Notes: generated from the letters alone by a model not told the origin. A stretch of DNA of 64,000 nt from Nitrosospira sp. Is2 (GCF_033095785.1 NZ_CP137134.1:310001-374000), one strand, 5' to 3'; counted from the first letter of the stretch, positions 16,546 to 26,361 are shown. Numbers and translations are program-made.

Positions 16546-19500
16546 CTATTACTCAACACTTGGTAAAGGTTTTGAGTTTCTTCGGTGGGACAAACGCCCA
16601 GCTGGGCTAATAATGACTGCCGACAGCGTCGATACACAACCAACGCTTCTGTCCGTCGGCCCTGTTGCGCATAGCTGCTCATGAGACGGCGGTAAAAGAT
16701 TTCCGCCGCAGGTTCAACCGCAATCACACCAAGATAACATTCTGCCGCACTCTTCCAGTCGTTATCTCGTTCAAATATATCCCCGAGCTGCTCAGCCATG
16801 CTAAGGTAACGAGCGCGTACTTGATCCCGCAAAGCTAATGCCCACGGCGATGTTTCACCCTCCAAAAAGTGTCCGCGATAAAGGCTCAGCGCATGTTGCA
16901 AGACTAGTCGATCGGTAATAGATGGATGATGAGCAGCGCGGTTGAATGCCAGGCAGTCAACCCATATATAGTTCGGGTCGAAGGATATATGTCGATCCTC
17001 CAATCGAATGGCGTGCTCATATTTTAACAATTTGCGCAGCCGATGCAGGGTTGTGCTGAGTGCTTGTTCTGCGGCATCGCCTTCTCCATCTGGCCATAAC
17101 GCTTCGGTTATACGATCCTGATTGATGGAGCGCCCACCAAAGGCACACAAACATTTTAGTAGTTCCAGTGATTTATGGGGAGACTTCCGGGAAGAAGGAA
17201 GCCGCTGATCGTCGCATAACACATCGAATCGGCCCAAAGTATAAACCTTGACTGGCCACGGCCACAGTTTCGCAGCTGTAGCCGGATCCGGCGGCGTAAG
17301 CCGGTGTTGACGGATCAGACGTTGCACGTGATCGACCTGTATGCCGGCAGCCAGCGCGCGATTATAGAGGTAAGCACTCACCTGCGGACCCTCTAGCAAC
17401 CAGGTTGCCCCGTCCATGGCCCGGCTTATAGCAAGCGCTTGAATCAGTTGTTTATGTCCCTCATCTTCCTGCCCTCGCTCGAAAGCTGCTAGGGCTGCGG
17501 TCTCGATGCAGAGATATTCCAATACCCGGCTACCCATTGCTTGCCCTATGGCACGGGCGTAGTGGAGCTGTTCCGTCGATTCCGCATCATCCCCTTGTCC
17601 AATAAGGGCGCGTGCTAGATCAATGCGGCAATGCGCCTCGGGGAAAGGAGTGCCAGCCTCCATGGACATGGCTAACCCCATGCGTGCGTGCTCAATGCTC
17701 TGCTGCCAATCACCCCGCTGCGCCGCCGCATTGGACTTAAGATGTTGATAAAATGTGCCATCGATATGGCTATGGCTGCGCATCGCCTTTGCCATTAATA
17801 ACATCCAGTGCTCAGCCTCTGCCAGCTTTCCTGCAATCAGGCTGCAGCGTGCTGCCTGTGCGCGAAGCAGGAAATCAAAAGCGTGCAGACCAGTGCGCTG
17901 TGCTAATTCAAGCCCACCTTCAACAGCTGCGACACAAGCGTCCATCTCGCCGCGAACTGAATAATAGAGTGCGACTGCGCACGACCAAAGGATAAACACC
18001 AGAGGAGAAATATCTGGCGATTTTGTCCATGAGTTCAGTCGGTCGATCACATCCCGAGCCCTGACTGTTTCCCCCCACCATAAAAAACAGACGATCAGAT
18101 AGCCGCCGAGCAGGATGGAGAGATCCCGGTCGGTAATGTCCAGAAGTCCCAACCCGCGTTCTGCCCAGATCCGCAGAAATGGATGATGGGGCTGGCGGTG
18201 CATGAGAGTTCCGATAGACCAGTAGGTACGAAGCTCAACTGCCCGCGAGGGAAACTCGGGGTGACGGATGCGCAGCTGCTCGAACTCAGCAATCCAGCGG
18301 TCTACCGGAGTAAAATCGCGCCACTCGAAGAAGAAGGTATCCATCACACCCGCCCACGTCAGATAAAGGCCTCTGGAATCATCCTCAGCCTGAAACCCGA
18401 GATAAGCCTGTTCAAAGATCCTGCGCGCGTCGATCGGATTGAATGGTAAGCGAGCCAGGCCGCGCCAATACCAGAGCCAGGGAGTGTGCTCAAACTCGAC
18501 TTGCGGAAGCCAATTCAGCCACTGCAGCAAGGTCTGGTGACGGCCCGCGGTGATCAGCCCCGACGCTTCTCGCAGGATAAGGTCTCGCAGTCCTTCCCAG
18601 TGCTGTGAAGCGTAATAGAGCGATGCCGCAGCAGCGGTCTCATTGGACTGCCCCAGCAGCTCTGCTGCTTGACACTGTAATGTGCGCCATTCAGCTTGGT
18701 TGAAAGTCTTTTGCGCACGGCTCAACAAAAATTCGCGGAAAAGGGAATGATATTCATAACGGGGTTCATCATCCATGCGCAGAACGACGAAATAATTACT
18801 CCGATGTAAATCAGCCAATACCCTCCCAATATTCGTCTCACCCGCCAACTGCTCGGCTTGCGGCACCGTCATTACTGACAACAATGCCGTTCTCAACAGC
18901 GCTGTTTGTATCGAGAGCGACCACCGTTCGAAGACCTCCGTCGCAAAGTAGTCGAACAGGACCTGTTGTGCTTTACCGCTCTCTAGCTGAGCACCAAAGC
19001 CTGTGCGCTCATCCTGATCGAGCAATAGCCTGAGACCCGCGACCCATCCTTGTGTGAGTCTATGTAATTCCTCGATCCGGCTCTTCGCTGAGTCCGGCGC
19101 ACGCAGCGATGCGATGCTCTGAGCCTCAGCTAGCGTAAGCTGCAGTTCGTCCCAGCCGAGAAACACCAAGTCTCCGTGAAGCTGGAAGCGGGCTAAAGAA
19201 GTGGGTGGATCGCTGCGACTCAATATGAGAAACGACACTCCTCCTGGAAGGCTTTCCGCAGCCTCACGCAGGACCTCATGCAGGGGCGCAGCCGATGCAA
19301 CCTCCTGATAGTTATCGAGAACGATAACTGCTGGGGTTCCCAGCCGGCGCACCACCTTCTCAAAAAATCGCCGCGTAAAGGTCGGAAGGCCCGAGAGATA
19401 CTCAGGTGTTAGAGATGGAAGTGGCGTTCGATATCGCGGCGACGCAGTTTCAACGGCGATGGCAAGATAATGGAAGAAGCTTGCGACATCACCGTCACTT

Positions 19501-19709
19501 GTGTCGAGCTGACACCAGGAAGCCTTTAGCGACCGCGCCGCAAGATAGGTACTTGCGAGTGTCGTCTTTCCCGCACCAGGCGGAGCGGCAATCCATACGA
19601 TGCGTTGCTGTCGAGCTGTATCGAGGAGCTCAAATAGCCGCGTGCGCGCATACGCACGGTGGGGCTGTGGGATGGTGATCTTGGCTAGATGTTGCTCGAC
19701 AGCTGTCAT
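16542..19709 (-). CDS. MalT-like NTPase with C-terminal OmpR-type DNA-binding and BTAD domains
   Basis: 1055 residues. An N-terminal STAND/MalT-like NTPase has Walker A PPGAGKTT at 43-50 and a Walker B-like AVIVLDNYQEV. A long helical TPR-like region follows (about 350-800). The C-terminus has a winged-helix DNA-binding domain (YTLGRFDVLCDDQRL and ALWPDGEGDAAEQAL) and a BTAD helical domain ending in RCRQSLLAQLGVCPTEET. This is a signal-sensing ATPase transcription factor of the SARP/MalT mix; ligand unknown. It is divergent from the operon at 20049-23683, with a 339-base shared intergenic region, so it is the obvious candidate regulator of that operon. The frame is intact. Confidence 0.88.
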   Translation of the reverse strand: MTAVEQHLAKITIPQPHRAYARTRLFELLDTARQQRIVWIAAPPGAGKTTLASTYLAARSLKASWCQLDTSDGDVASFFHYLAIAVETASPRYRTPLPSLTPEYLSGLPTFTRRFFEKVVRRLGTPAVIVLDNYQEVASAAPLHEVLREAAESLPGGVSFLILSRSDPPTSLARFQLHGDLVFLGWDELQLTLAEAQSIASLRAPDSAKSRIEELHRLTQGWVAGLRLLLDQDERTGFGAQLESGKAQQVLFDYFATEVFERWSLSIQTALLRTALLSVMTVPQAEQLAGETNIGRVLADLHRSNYFVVLRMDDEPRYEYHSLFREFLLSRAQKTFNQAEWRTLQCQAAELLGQSNETAAAASLYYASQHWEGLRDLILREASGLITAGRHQTLLQWLNWLPQVEFEHTPWLWYWRGLARLPFNPIDARRIFEQAYLGFQAEDDSRGLYLTWAGVMDTFFFEWRDFTPVDRWIAEFEQLRIRHPEFPSRAVELRTYWSIGTLMHRQPHHPFLRIWAERGLGLLDITDRDLSILLGGYLIVCFLWWGETVRARDVIDRLNSWTKSPDISPLVFILWSCAVALYYSVRGEMDACVAAVEGGLELAQRTGLHAFDFLLRAQAARCSLIAGKLAEAEHWMLLMAKAMRSHSHIDGTFYQHLKSNAAAQRGDWQQSIEHARMGLAMSMEAGTPFPEAHCRIDLARALIGQGDDAESTEQLHYARAIGQAMGSRVLEYLCIETAALAAFERGQEDEGHKQLIQALAISRAMDGATWLLEGPQVSAYLYNRALAAGIQVDHVQRLIRQHRLTPPDPATAAKLWPWPVKVYTLGRFDVLCDDQRLPSSRKSPHKSLELLKCLCAFGGRSINQDRITEALWPDGEGDAAEQALSTTLHRLRKLLKYEHAIRLEDRHISFDPNYIWVDCLAFNRAAHHPSITDRLVLQHALSLYRGHFLEGETSPWALALRDQVRARYLSMAEQLGDIFERDNDWKSAAECYLGVIAVEPAAEIFYRRLMSSYAQQGRRTEALVVYRRCRQSLLAQLGVCPTEETQNLYQVLSNS

Positions 19710-20048
19710 CCATGTGCCTTGGCTGGTCGGCTGTGGTAAGGAACTGCGGGACCTACAAAAATTCTAGCATGTCAATTCTAAAAAGCCGGCCTATTGGAGC
19801 CAAGAAAATTAAAACGATGCTCCCGTTTTATAGGCATCTGTTTCTAATAGTATTTCTCTTCAGAAATGCAAATTGAAGAAAACTCAGCAAATCGATTGAA
19901 CCGACTCTTTGATATTAATAAACGGTTTTTATCGAATTCGTAACCTATTTGTAAGTAGTGACGACAGAGAATGATCTCGAGCGCATACAACAATCTCTAC
20001 TTTCGATAAATATATGCGTTCCTAAATCACGTATATGGAGGAGTCATC
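19710..20048. promoter_or_regulatory. Divergent intergenic region of regulator and four-gene operon
   Basis: 339 AT-rich bases between the 1055-residue regulator and the operon start. It must hold both promoters. BTAD-type regulators usually bind short direct repeats; AT-rich TTTGATATTAATAAACGG-like stretches are present around 19910-19930, but no clean repeat was proven by eye. A GGAGGAG ribosome-binding site ends the region. Confidence 0.4.
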
Positions 20049-20447
20049 ATGAACGAAACATTGAAGGGCAAGTGGTCTTATCGCAGTTTTCGACATGACG
20101 CAATCGTAGTGAAAGATGGTCATGTAGAAGGAAAACCAGAACTGGCAAAACCTTGGTCACCTCCTGGAGTGTTGGAGGTTGATACCAATGAGGCGGGTGA
20201 AATTTCAGGAAAGTTGAAATTCACTGAGGAGGTGGTGCTAGACATCAAGGGACACCTCATTCCTGCTACTGATAAAGAGCCGGCGTCGGTGGAACTGACT
20301 GGAGAATTTCATTCTTCGGCGAACAAGCTCAAAGGGTTTTTTATCCCAGGCAGTGACCATATCGTGGGCACGATACTAAATATCGCCGACGACTTGGGGA
20401 AACAGCCAGTTGGCACCGTTGGACCCTTTGTGCTTTTTCCCATTTAA
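20049..20447 (+). CDS. Hypothetical beta-barrel-like protein, operon gene 1
   Basis: 132 residues with the ribosome-binding site TGGAGGAG before the ATG. The sequence alternates short strands (LKGKWSYRSF, LEVDTNEAGEISGKLKF, ASVELTGEF, KLKGFFI, HIVGTILNI, VGPFVLFPI), suggesting a small beta barrel of lipocalin or avidin shape. No signal peptide. Family unknown. First of four genes on one strand with small gaps. Confidence 0.65.
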   Translation: MNETLKGKWSYRSFRHDAIVVKDGHVEGKPELAKPWSPPGVLEVDTNEAGEISGKLKFTEEVVLDIKGHLIPATDKEPASVELTGEFHSSANKLKGFFIPGSDHIVGTILNIADDLGKQPVGTVGPFVLFPI

Positions 20448-20458
20448 GGAGAAGTCAG

Positions 20459-21139
20459 ATGAAAACAACAGCTAACACTTTTGATGACACGATTTTGGCG
20501 GAGATGACGCCTTGTGATCAGGCGGGATCTGGATCTGCTTATATGGTAATAGACAACTTCAACACTGGCACACAGGCCGAGATCGAACTCCCATCCGGTA
20601 AAGCTCAGACCGACTTTAAGAATGGAAGCATGCTTGGTGGTTCTCGCCAAATCGTTTTTAGAGTCGACCAAATGCCCTTCGGCGTCCCTTTAGGAAGAAA
20701 AGGCGTTTATACAATCGATAAGGGTCATTTGATTGTTGAAGACGGCGTCCATATGGCAAGCCGGCTCGAGATTTCGTATGGAATCGCCAAAAACAATGAC
20801 GTCGCTCCGTTAAATCTCGACCTAAGTAAAGTCTTAGCTAATGGGCAGTTCACGCTGCACTTTCATTCCCTCGACATGCTAAATCAGGTCGACGTAATTA
20901 TCCAGGTAGTCACACCGTCCAGAGAGATTTTTCAACATAGCAAACCGGTAACTCCTCCCGTGGTAGATAGATTTGATATCAATTTCCCGCTCGCGGGTTT
21001 TCGATCGGGCACAACCGGAAAGGCTCCGGTTGAAGATGACTTCAAATCAATTGATTACCTCACCCTGATTTTTCAAGAGGGTGGGAACGGTGGGAATGAT
21101 TTCGCCGTTGATTGTTTTGATATTACATTTATTAATTAA
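20459..21139 (+). CDS. Hypothetical jelly-roll-like protein, operon gene 2
   Basis: 226 residues, 11 bases after gene 1, with an AAGGAGAAG ribosome-binding site. The order AYMVIDNFNTGTQ, GSMLGGSRQIVFRV, APLNLDLSKVL and VDCFDITFIN resembles jelly-roll carbohydrate-binding-like domains that open with IDDFxxG and GGxR motifs in secreted bacterial proteins. Here there is no signal peptide. Function unknown; carbohydrate or surface binding is inference. Confidence 0.65.
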   Translation: MKTTANTFDDTILAEMTPCDQAGSGSAYMVIDNFNTGTQAEIELPSGKAQTDFKNGSMLGGSRQIVFRVDQMPFGVPLGRKGVYTIDKGHLIVEDGVHMASRLEISYGIAKNNDVAPLNLDLSKVLANGQFTLHFHSLDMLNQVDVIIQVVTPSREIFQHSKPVTPPVVDRFDINFPLAGFRSGTTGKAPVEDDFKSIDYLTLIFQEGGNGGNDFAVDCFDITFIN

Positions 21140-21186
21140 ATAAAACGTCGAAAGCTTTTCGATGCTTTTCTATAGAGGACAATAAT

Positions 21187-22323
21187 ATGCCAACTTTTAA
21201 CGATGATCCGGTCGTCAGCCGGACAATGACAAATATCGCACCGGGAATAAACGGCGAAAGCGACCTGTACAACGGTGTACGAGGCATTACTCATGCACCG
21301 GGCCATGCGGCCGTCGCGGGCATTAGTGAGGTGAGCAATGCCGATCCGCAAGGGCACCCAGAGCGCAATGCCGGACCGGGCGTCTTTGGGCAGAGTGAGG
21401 GGGCCGGTGTCTTTGGGACTAGCACTACCTGGGTGGGTGTCTACGGCGAGACAGCTGCGAAAAGCGGCGCTGGGGTGTGGGGTACGAATAAAGCCGATGG
21501 CTCCGGCGTGGTTGGTATTAGCGAGGGCAACGGAGTTGGAGCGGGGGTTTACGGGGAAGGTCGCAGCCTTGGACCAGGCGGGTTCTTTAAGAGCAGCACC
21601 AATGAGGGCGTACACGGGGAGACAAACTCGCAGAACACGTCGGCCATCGCCGGAATTCAACTGAACGAGCAAAGTACTGGGGCGGGGGTCTACGGCGCCC
21701 ATACCGGTGGTGGGCCTGGTGGCTTCTTCAGCAGCCAGACTGGTGTGGGACTGCATGGCGAGACTAATTCGCCGGTGCTTCCCGCCATCGTCGGCATCCA
21801 GCGCAATTCGGCTAGCACCGGAGCTGGTATCTATGGCGAGCATATCTCCGGCGGGACAGCGGGGTTTTTTAAAGGCAATGTCGTCATCACTGGCGACTGC
21901 TTCTTCCCCGGTGCAGACTTTGCCGAAGACTTCACAATTCGACAGGAAGCCGTAGCTACGCCGGGTACCGTGATGGCGCTGAGCGAGACGGGCGAGTTGG
22001 TGCCCTGTCGCGTTCCTTACGATACCACGGTCGTCGGCGTCGTCCCTGGGGCCGGCACCTTTCGGACGGGGATCACCATGGACAAACAGGAGGAGAGCGT
22101 TGCCCGTCGAGAGCCCGTCGCGCTTGTCGGTAAAGTCTTCTGTAATGCTGATGCGAGCTATGGCGCAATCGAGGTTGGTGACCTGCTGACGAGCTCACCA
22201 ACGCCTGGCCACGCTATGAAGGCAAGCGATCCGGCACGCGCTTTTGGGTCGGTTATCGGGAAGGCAATGGCTCCTCTAGACGAGGGCTGCGGGCTTATCC
22301 CCATTCTCATCTCACTTCAATAA
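21187..22323 (+). CDS. Fibre-like protein with GVYGE/GVFG repeats, operon gene 3
   Basis: 378 residues, 47 bases after gene 2. Residues 50-235 hold about ten repeats of the type GxGVxGxxxxGxGV (GVFGQSEGAGVFGTSTT, GVYGETAAKSGAGVWG, GVYGEGRSLGPGGFF). These should form a beta-helical or fibrous stalk. The C-terminal 130 residues (GADFAEDFTI, PGTVMALSETGEL, VVGVVPGAGTF, GDLLTSSPTPGHAMKA) match the cap or trimerisation domain that often ends bacterial and phage fibre proteins. No signal peptide. A role as a receptor-binding fibre or a cell-surface fibre is inference. Confidence 0.7.
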   Translation: MPTFNDDPVVSRTMTNIAPGINGESDLYNGVRGITHAPGHAAVAGISEVSNADPQGHPERNAGPGVFGQSEGAGVFGTSTTWVGVYGETAAKSGAGVWGTNKADGSGVVGISEGNGVGAGVYGEGRSLGPGGFFKSSTNEGVHGETNSQNTSAIAGIQLNEQSTGAGVYGAHTGGGPGGFFSSQTGVGLHGETNSPVLPAIVGIQRNSASTGAGIYGEHISGGTAGFFKGNVVITGDCFFPGADFAEDFTIRQEAVATPGTVMALSETGELVPCRVPYDTTVVGVVPGAGTFRTGITMDKQEESVARREPVALVGKVFCNADASYGAIEVGDLLTSSPTPGHAMKASDPARAFGSVIGKAMAPLDEGCGLIPILISLQ

Positions 22324-22348
22324 GCCATGAGAGACTAGGAGACGTTCA

Positions 22349-23683
22349 ATGGAAAACGTTAAACAACATGTGGCAGCTAGCGGGAACAGTAGTCTTCGTG
22401 GGTTCTTCAGCTCCGACAATGTAGACTTCGATCCGCCCAGCATCAGCTTGCGGGATAACATCATGAAGGCGAACGCGAAGTATGTGTACGACCTTGCCGA
22501 CGGAGCGACCGGCGATGAGGAGGAAGATGCCATCAAGGATGCAATGGTACGATCGGAGAACAGCTACGAGCTTGTGCGTATGGTCAAGGCGCTCGGGGGT
22601 TGGGCGGGCCTCGACGATGAGCTGCCGGAAGGGCATCTCGACCCGATCGCGCGGCAGCTTGCGCAAGTTCTGGACCAGCGTGACTATGTCGTATACCAGT
22701 TGATTCGACGCTATCTCATCCTCCTCAATTACGAGACAAGCCCAAATCTTGGGGACTGTTTCGTAAAATTGCTGCAATGGCCGGTTCAGTTCCAGCAAGC
22801 GGAATTTGACCTGCTTTTGAGCCGAAAGGGAGAGCTCTTAAAGGGGATTACTAGCGCCACCATGCGGAATCGGCCGCTGATGATGAGCGCAGCGCGCATC
22901 ATGCCGGACATCATTACGCACTACCATGCGGTTTCGCCTGCACCTCACCGCGTCACCGAACTCGTCGCGCTCATGTTCGAGGCTAACTATACCACTCGCA
23001 TCTGCTCAGCACTGGCGCGGCTGGATTATCGAACCATCTACGATGTTATTGCCGATTTGGTCGATCCGAGTCTAAATAATGATCCAAACCTAAACAATCT
23101 GCAACGGATTGCGTGCCGAGACACCTTCCAACGCCTTACGCTAGAGTTTGCAGCCGCGGAGAAGGCCGTCGAAGCGGTAGGCAGCAACGAAGCAAAGACC
23201 ATCGTCAGCCGGTTCACGCGCACACTAAAGATGGCGCTCGACAACTTTCCCGCAACCTTGCCTGCACCGAGGGTGCTGGGGCTAATTGCGTCGGCCATCA
23301 ACTCCGTCGCGGACACCGTTATAGATTTGCGAACAGCCATTCTCAACCTGCCTGACCTAATTGCCGGGCTAATCACCCTGCCGAACCTTCTAGATACCGA
23401 CGACGACAACCGGGCCCGATATGCGATCACCAATATCGATTCCCAAGGGGTGCTCGCGCGGGCGTCTTTCGACGTCAAAGACAAGCTCGTGAAAGCACTA
23501 CTCAATGGATGGACAGATGATGACGATGAACTCGGGATTATTCGGGTTTTTGAAGCTGTGAAAGCATACGACCAGGCCGAGCTGTATCAGCTAGCGGCAA
23601 GCGCGACATGGGAGTCGCTGTATACCAGCTTAGACGGCGAGGAGTACAACGCATTGGAAAGCATTTTAAACAACCCGGTATAG
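22349..23683 (+). CDS. Large helical hypothetical protein, operon gene 4
   Basis: 444 residues, 25 bases after gene 3, with TAGGAGAC as ribosome-binding site. Mostly helical; no signal peptide and no transmembrane segment. Acidic patches (GDEEEDAIKDAM, TDDDNRARYA, GWTDDDDELGIIRV) and the C-terminus KAYDQAELYQLAASATWESL are the most distinctive parts. No family recognised. It closes the operon; a hairpin follows at 23766. Confidence 0.65.
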   Translation: MENVKQHVAASGNSSLRGFFSSDNVDFDPPSISLRDNIMKANAKYVYDLADGATGDEEEDAIKDAMVRSENSYELVRMVKALGGWAGLDDELPEGHLDPIARQLAQVLDQRDYVVYQLIRRYLILLNYETSPNLGDCFVKLLQWPVQFQQAEFDLLLSRKGELLKGITSATMRNRPLMMSAARIMPDIITHYHAVSPAPHRVTELVALMFEANYTTRICSALARLDYRTIYDVIADLVDPSLNNDPNLNNLQRIACRDTFQRLTLEFAAAEKAVEAVGSNEAKTIVSRFTRTLKMALDNFPATLPAPRVLGLIASAINSVADTVIDLRTAILNLPDLIAGLITLPNLLDTDDDNRARYAITNIDSQGVLARASFDVKDKLVKALLNGWTDDDDELGIIRVFEAVKAYDQAELYQLAASATWESLYTSLDGEEYNALESILNNPV

Positions 23684-24197
23684 AGGAGAGCTGAGATAAC
23701 GCACGTTCCCGGTCTGGCTTTTTTCCTCGAACCTGTGAGATCAAAAAAATCTTCTATTCGTGTCAGGGCTGCCTGCCAAGCAGGCGGCCCGACTTCATCA
23801 TTCGTCGTGTTGTTCCATGCTCGGCAGATGCAGCGTGCCTCGGCAATATAGAAAATCGCCTAGGTTTAATACGCGGAACGTTGTGCAACTACGGTCAGTT
23901 CGATACGCAACTTGAATTGGATTCCGTCCCTATGGTGATCCCCAACATCAAGCAATTCGGATATCATCACTTTCAATTTACCCGAAGATGGTCCACAGTA
24001 TCAGCTTCGGCTGCCAACCAAGTCAGGTCATTACTCGATGCAATCCACAGGGCCGTTTCTTCTCCCAACTGCAAACTGACAACGTTTTCATCTCGCTCCT
24101 CATGAAGTAGTTATTGATTAAATTGCTGGCTACCTAGCACTCACTTCACAGTTTTTGTTGTGCCATAGTCGCTCCCAGTTTATGGGGAATCCGGTCT
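23684..24197. other. Region after the four-gene operon
   Basis: Apart from the hairpin at 23766-23790, no gene is supported. A 74-residue frame at 23881-24105 begins MCNYGQFDTQLE but has no ribosome-binding site or family resemblance. Confidence 0.35.
23766..23790 (+). terminator. GC-rich hairpin after the operon, possible terminator
   Basis: GGGCTGCCTGC pairs with GCAGGCGGCCC around a CAA loop, with one bulge on each side. There is no T-run after it, so it may be a processing or Rho-linked site rather than a classic terminator. Confidence 0.4.
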
Positions 24198-24493
24198 TTA
24201 ATGCTTCTCCTCGCCCAGTCCGCTCCAAACGTTTCCGAGTACTCCGACGAGCGTCGCCATCCCCTCGGTCAGGAGCTCAGCCTGAACCTCATTTGATTTT
24301 CTCATGTCCACAATGCCAGAGTCTCATCTAGCGGTATTTCGCCGTATCTTGTTCTGTAGTGAGCGAGATTGAGCGAAGGTAATCTTGCGCATTCGCCAAG
24401 CTGTTCTTTCGACGCCTTCTCCATTAGCATGTCAGCCAGTTTGTAGTACTGTTCAAAATGTCGACAGGTTAGCCATACCCTTTTCCTGCCCAA
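24198..24493 (-). pseudogene. Small conserved protein, family X copy 2, frameshifted
   Basis: The first frame (from 24493) reads LADMLMEKASKEQLGECARL, then NLAHYRTRYGEIPLDETLAL. It stops at 24302. The next frame continues VDMRKSNEVQAELLTEGMAT, then LVGVLGNVWSGLGEEKH, ending at 24198. The parts line up with the 68-residue protein at 7417-7623, so a one-base deletion near 24305 broke the gene. It lies divergent to the nuclease and SRAP pseudogenes that follow. Confidence 0.65.
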
Positions 24494-24550
24494 AATGCCA
24501 CACCTAGCCCAGCATTGAAATTCACATTCGTTGCGTTATGCGTCCTCTAA

Positions 24551-24988
24551 CTGACAGCTGCACAGGCTGCATCCTTCAGTGGGAAAGTGGTGGGCATAGC
24601 AGACGGGGATACCCTCACGGTTCTGACCGCATCGAAGACGCAACACAAGATGCACCTGGCGGAGATTGACGCGCCCGAGAAACACCAGCCATTCGGAACG
24701 AAGTCGAAACAGTCGCTCTCTGATCTGTGCTTCGACAAGGACGCCGAAGTTACCCCCTTGGTGAAGGACCGCTACAGGGGATCGTCGCTCGTGTTAAATG
24801 CGCGGGCGTGGATGTGAATTCAGAACAGGTTAATCGCGGCATGGCCTTGGTCTATCGTCGCTACGAAGGACCATGATTTGTATGTGCTGGAGCATGGGGC
24901 TAAAGTAGGCCAGCGCGGACTATGGGCCGACTCTTCTCCCACTCCACCTTGGCAATGGCGAAATAACAGCAATGTGCGGCAGGTTTGA
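24551..24988 (+). pseudogene. SNase-like (thermonuclease) gene, copy B, degraded
   Basis: Reads SFSGKVVGIADGDTLTVL, then HLAEIDAPEKHQPFGTKSKQ, the OB-fold core of staphylococcal-nuclease-like proteins with GDT and IDAPE motifs. The 5' signal peptide is cut by an in-frame TAA at 24548. Later parts change frame twice: VARVKCAGVDVNSEQVNRGM, then KDHDLYVLEHGAK, ending WQWRNNSNVRQV. The ancestral stop (24986-24988) overlaps the SRAP start by 17 bases, so nuclease and SRAP were once coupled. A second fragment lies at 41733. Confidence 0.7.
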
Positions 24989-25669
24989 ACAGTCGGAAAC
25001 GCCGCGCTACTACGCTGATGCGCTTAGCGCCCATATCAGCAAGCACCTCAAGACGCTGCATGACAATAGCCCTTCCTATAATGTCTCGCCAGGGCAACGC
25101 CATGGATGATCATGCTCCACGACGGAGAGTTGCTGTTCATCGGTATGAACTGGGGCTATCTGACCCCAAAGGAAGCCGCCGAGAAGAAGAAACCATGGAT
25201 ATGCGCCCGAGTTGAGAAGTCGCTCACGAGCCTGTACTTCCGGCACATGTTCCGCGAAGGAAGGGTAATTATTCCTGCGGGTGGTTGGTATGAATGGTCG
25301 CTGGAGAATGGTAAGAAGCAGCCTTGGTACATCACCCGAAAGGTGAACAAACCGATATTCATGGCTGGGCTGACGAACTTTCGCCGGGACGTCGAGCAAA
25401 CGGTTGAAACAGGTTTCGTTATCGTGACTGAAGACTCAGGCGCCGGGTTGGTAGATGTTCATGACCGACGACCGGTAGTGTTGGAGCCGGAGGATGCGTT
25501 GCGCTGGCTTGACCCTGAGACACCAGTTGATGAAGCCACGCACGTTGCGCAGGCAAGGTCACTGCCCACCGAAGAATTCATCTGGTGGAAGGTGGACCGG
25601 GCAGTAAACCGAGTGGATCCGAACAACAACGGCAAGCACTTGCTAGTACCTGTAAGCGAGAGTGCTTGA
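24972..25669 (+). pseudogene. SRAP gene, copy B, one-base deletion
   Basis: Starts MCGRFEQSETPRYYADALSA with catalytic Cys2, runs to SYNVSPGQRHG and stops at 25106. A missing C (CGCCATGG where CGCCCATGG is expected) shifts the frame; the rest continues PWMIMLHDGELLFIGMNWGY to 25669. GWYEW and VDVHDRRPVVL keep the Glu and His of the active site. The conserved asparagine of the NAR motif is replaced by Cys (PWICARVE), a change shared with copy C. The body could still be translated alone from 25106, but without Cys2 it would be inactive in crosslinking. It ends 13 bases from the convergent HU gene. Confidence 0.8.
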
Positions 25670-25682
25670 AACTGCTGGTGCT

Positions 25683-25982
25683 TTACCGCTGCTGGTCCTT
25701 ACTTTCCACCCCATTGACCGCAGCCTTGAGCGTTGCACCCGGTTTGAATGCTGCAACCCTCGATGCGGCAATCTTCAGTTCCTCGCCGGTCTTCGGATTT
25801 CGCCCGCTACGCGCGGCTCGATCGCGTACGTCGAACGTTCCAAACCCGGCCAACGTCAGTGTTTCCCCTTTTTTCAGCGTATCGGAAATAATTTCCAACA
25901 GTGCGTTCACCGCACGACCAGCGGCAGCTCCGCTGCAGTTGGTCTTTGCAGCCATTGCATCGACGAGTTCTTTTTTGTTCAT
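25683..25982 (-). CDS. HU-family DNA-binding protein
   Basis: 99 residues from ATG 25982 (MNKKELVDAMAAKTN), the standard HU start; the frame is open six codons further upstream. It has the core TLAGFGTFDVRDRAARSGRN and ends RVAAFKPGATLKAAVN plus a short tail. HU dimers bend DNA and compact the nucleoid. This is the only apparently intact HU among several in the window, and it is convergent with SRAP copy B. The tail GVESKDQQR is longer than usual, suggesting a shifted stop. Confidence 0.88.
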   Translation of the reverse strand: MNKKELVDAMAAKTNCSGAAAGRAVNALLEIISDTLKKGETLTLAGFGTFDVRDRAARSGRNPKTGEELKIAASRVAAFKPGATLKAAVNGVESKDQQR

Positions 25983-26361
25983 GTTTGTGCTCCGTTCCAA
26001 TCAATTAATGGGCGCATCACCATAAAGTGCCACTTGACGGGGAAGCCTATTGCCCGGTTTCTACTTCTCAACGACCGCATATATGATCTATATTTTTTTT
26101 ATGGCCAAGGCTTAACATTGGCTGCCAGAGAGTTTGTAGAGAAAGATAGTAGGATGTAGTAGATACAAAAAGCAAACTCAACTGCGCTCGTGAAGTCCAC
26201 GTCAGGACAGGTTGAAGGAGCAACAAAAAACATACTGCTGCGTCTCGTCTGCAGTAATGACATTAATGGCAGGTCGACTCGCGGTGATCCTTTTTTCCGG
26301 ATCGAGCAGTGCTTGGGATACGGCAAAAAGGTCGACAAACCCTTATAATGGGCTGAATTGG

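Noticed and set aside
21136..21843. 235-residue open frame opposite the fibre gene
   Set aside because: Shadow of a repetitive coding sequence; the plus-strand gene has the ribosome-binding site and motif structure.
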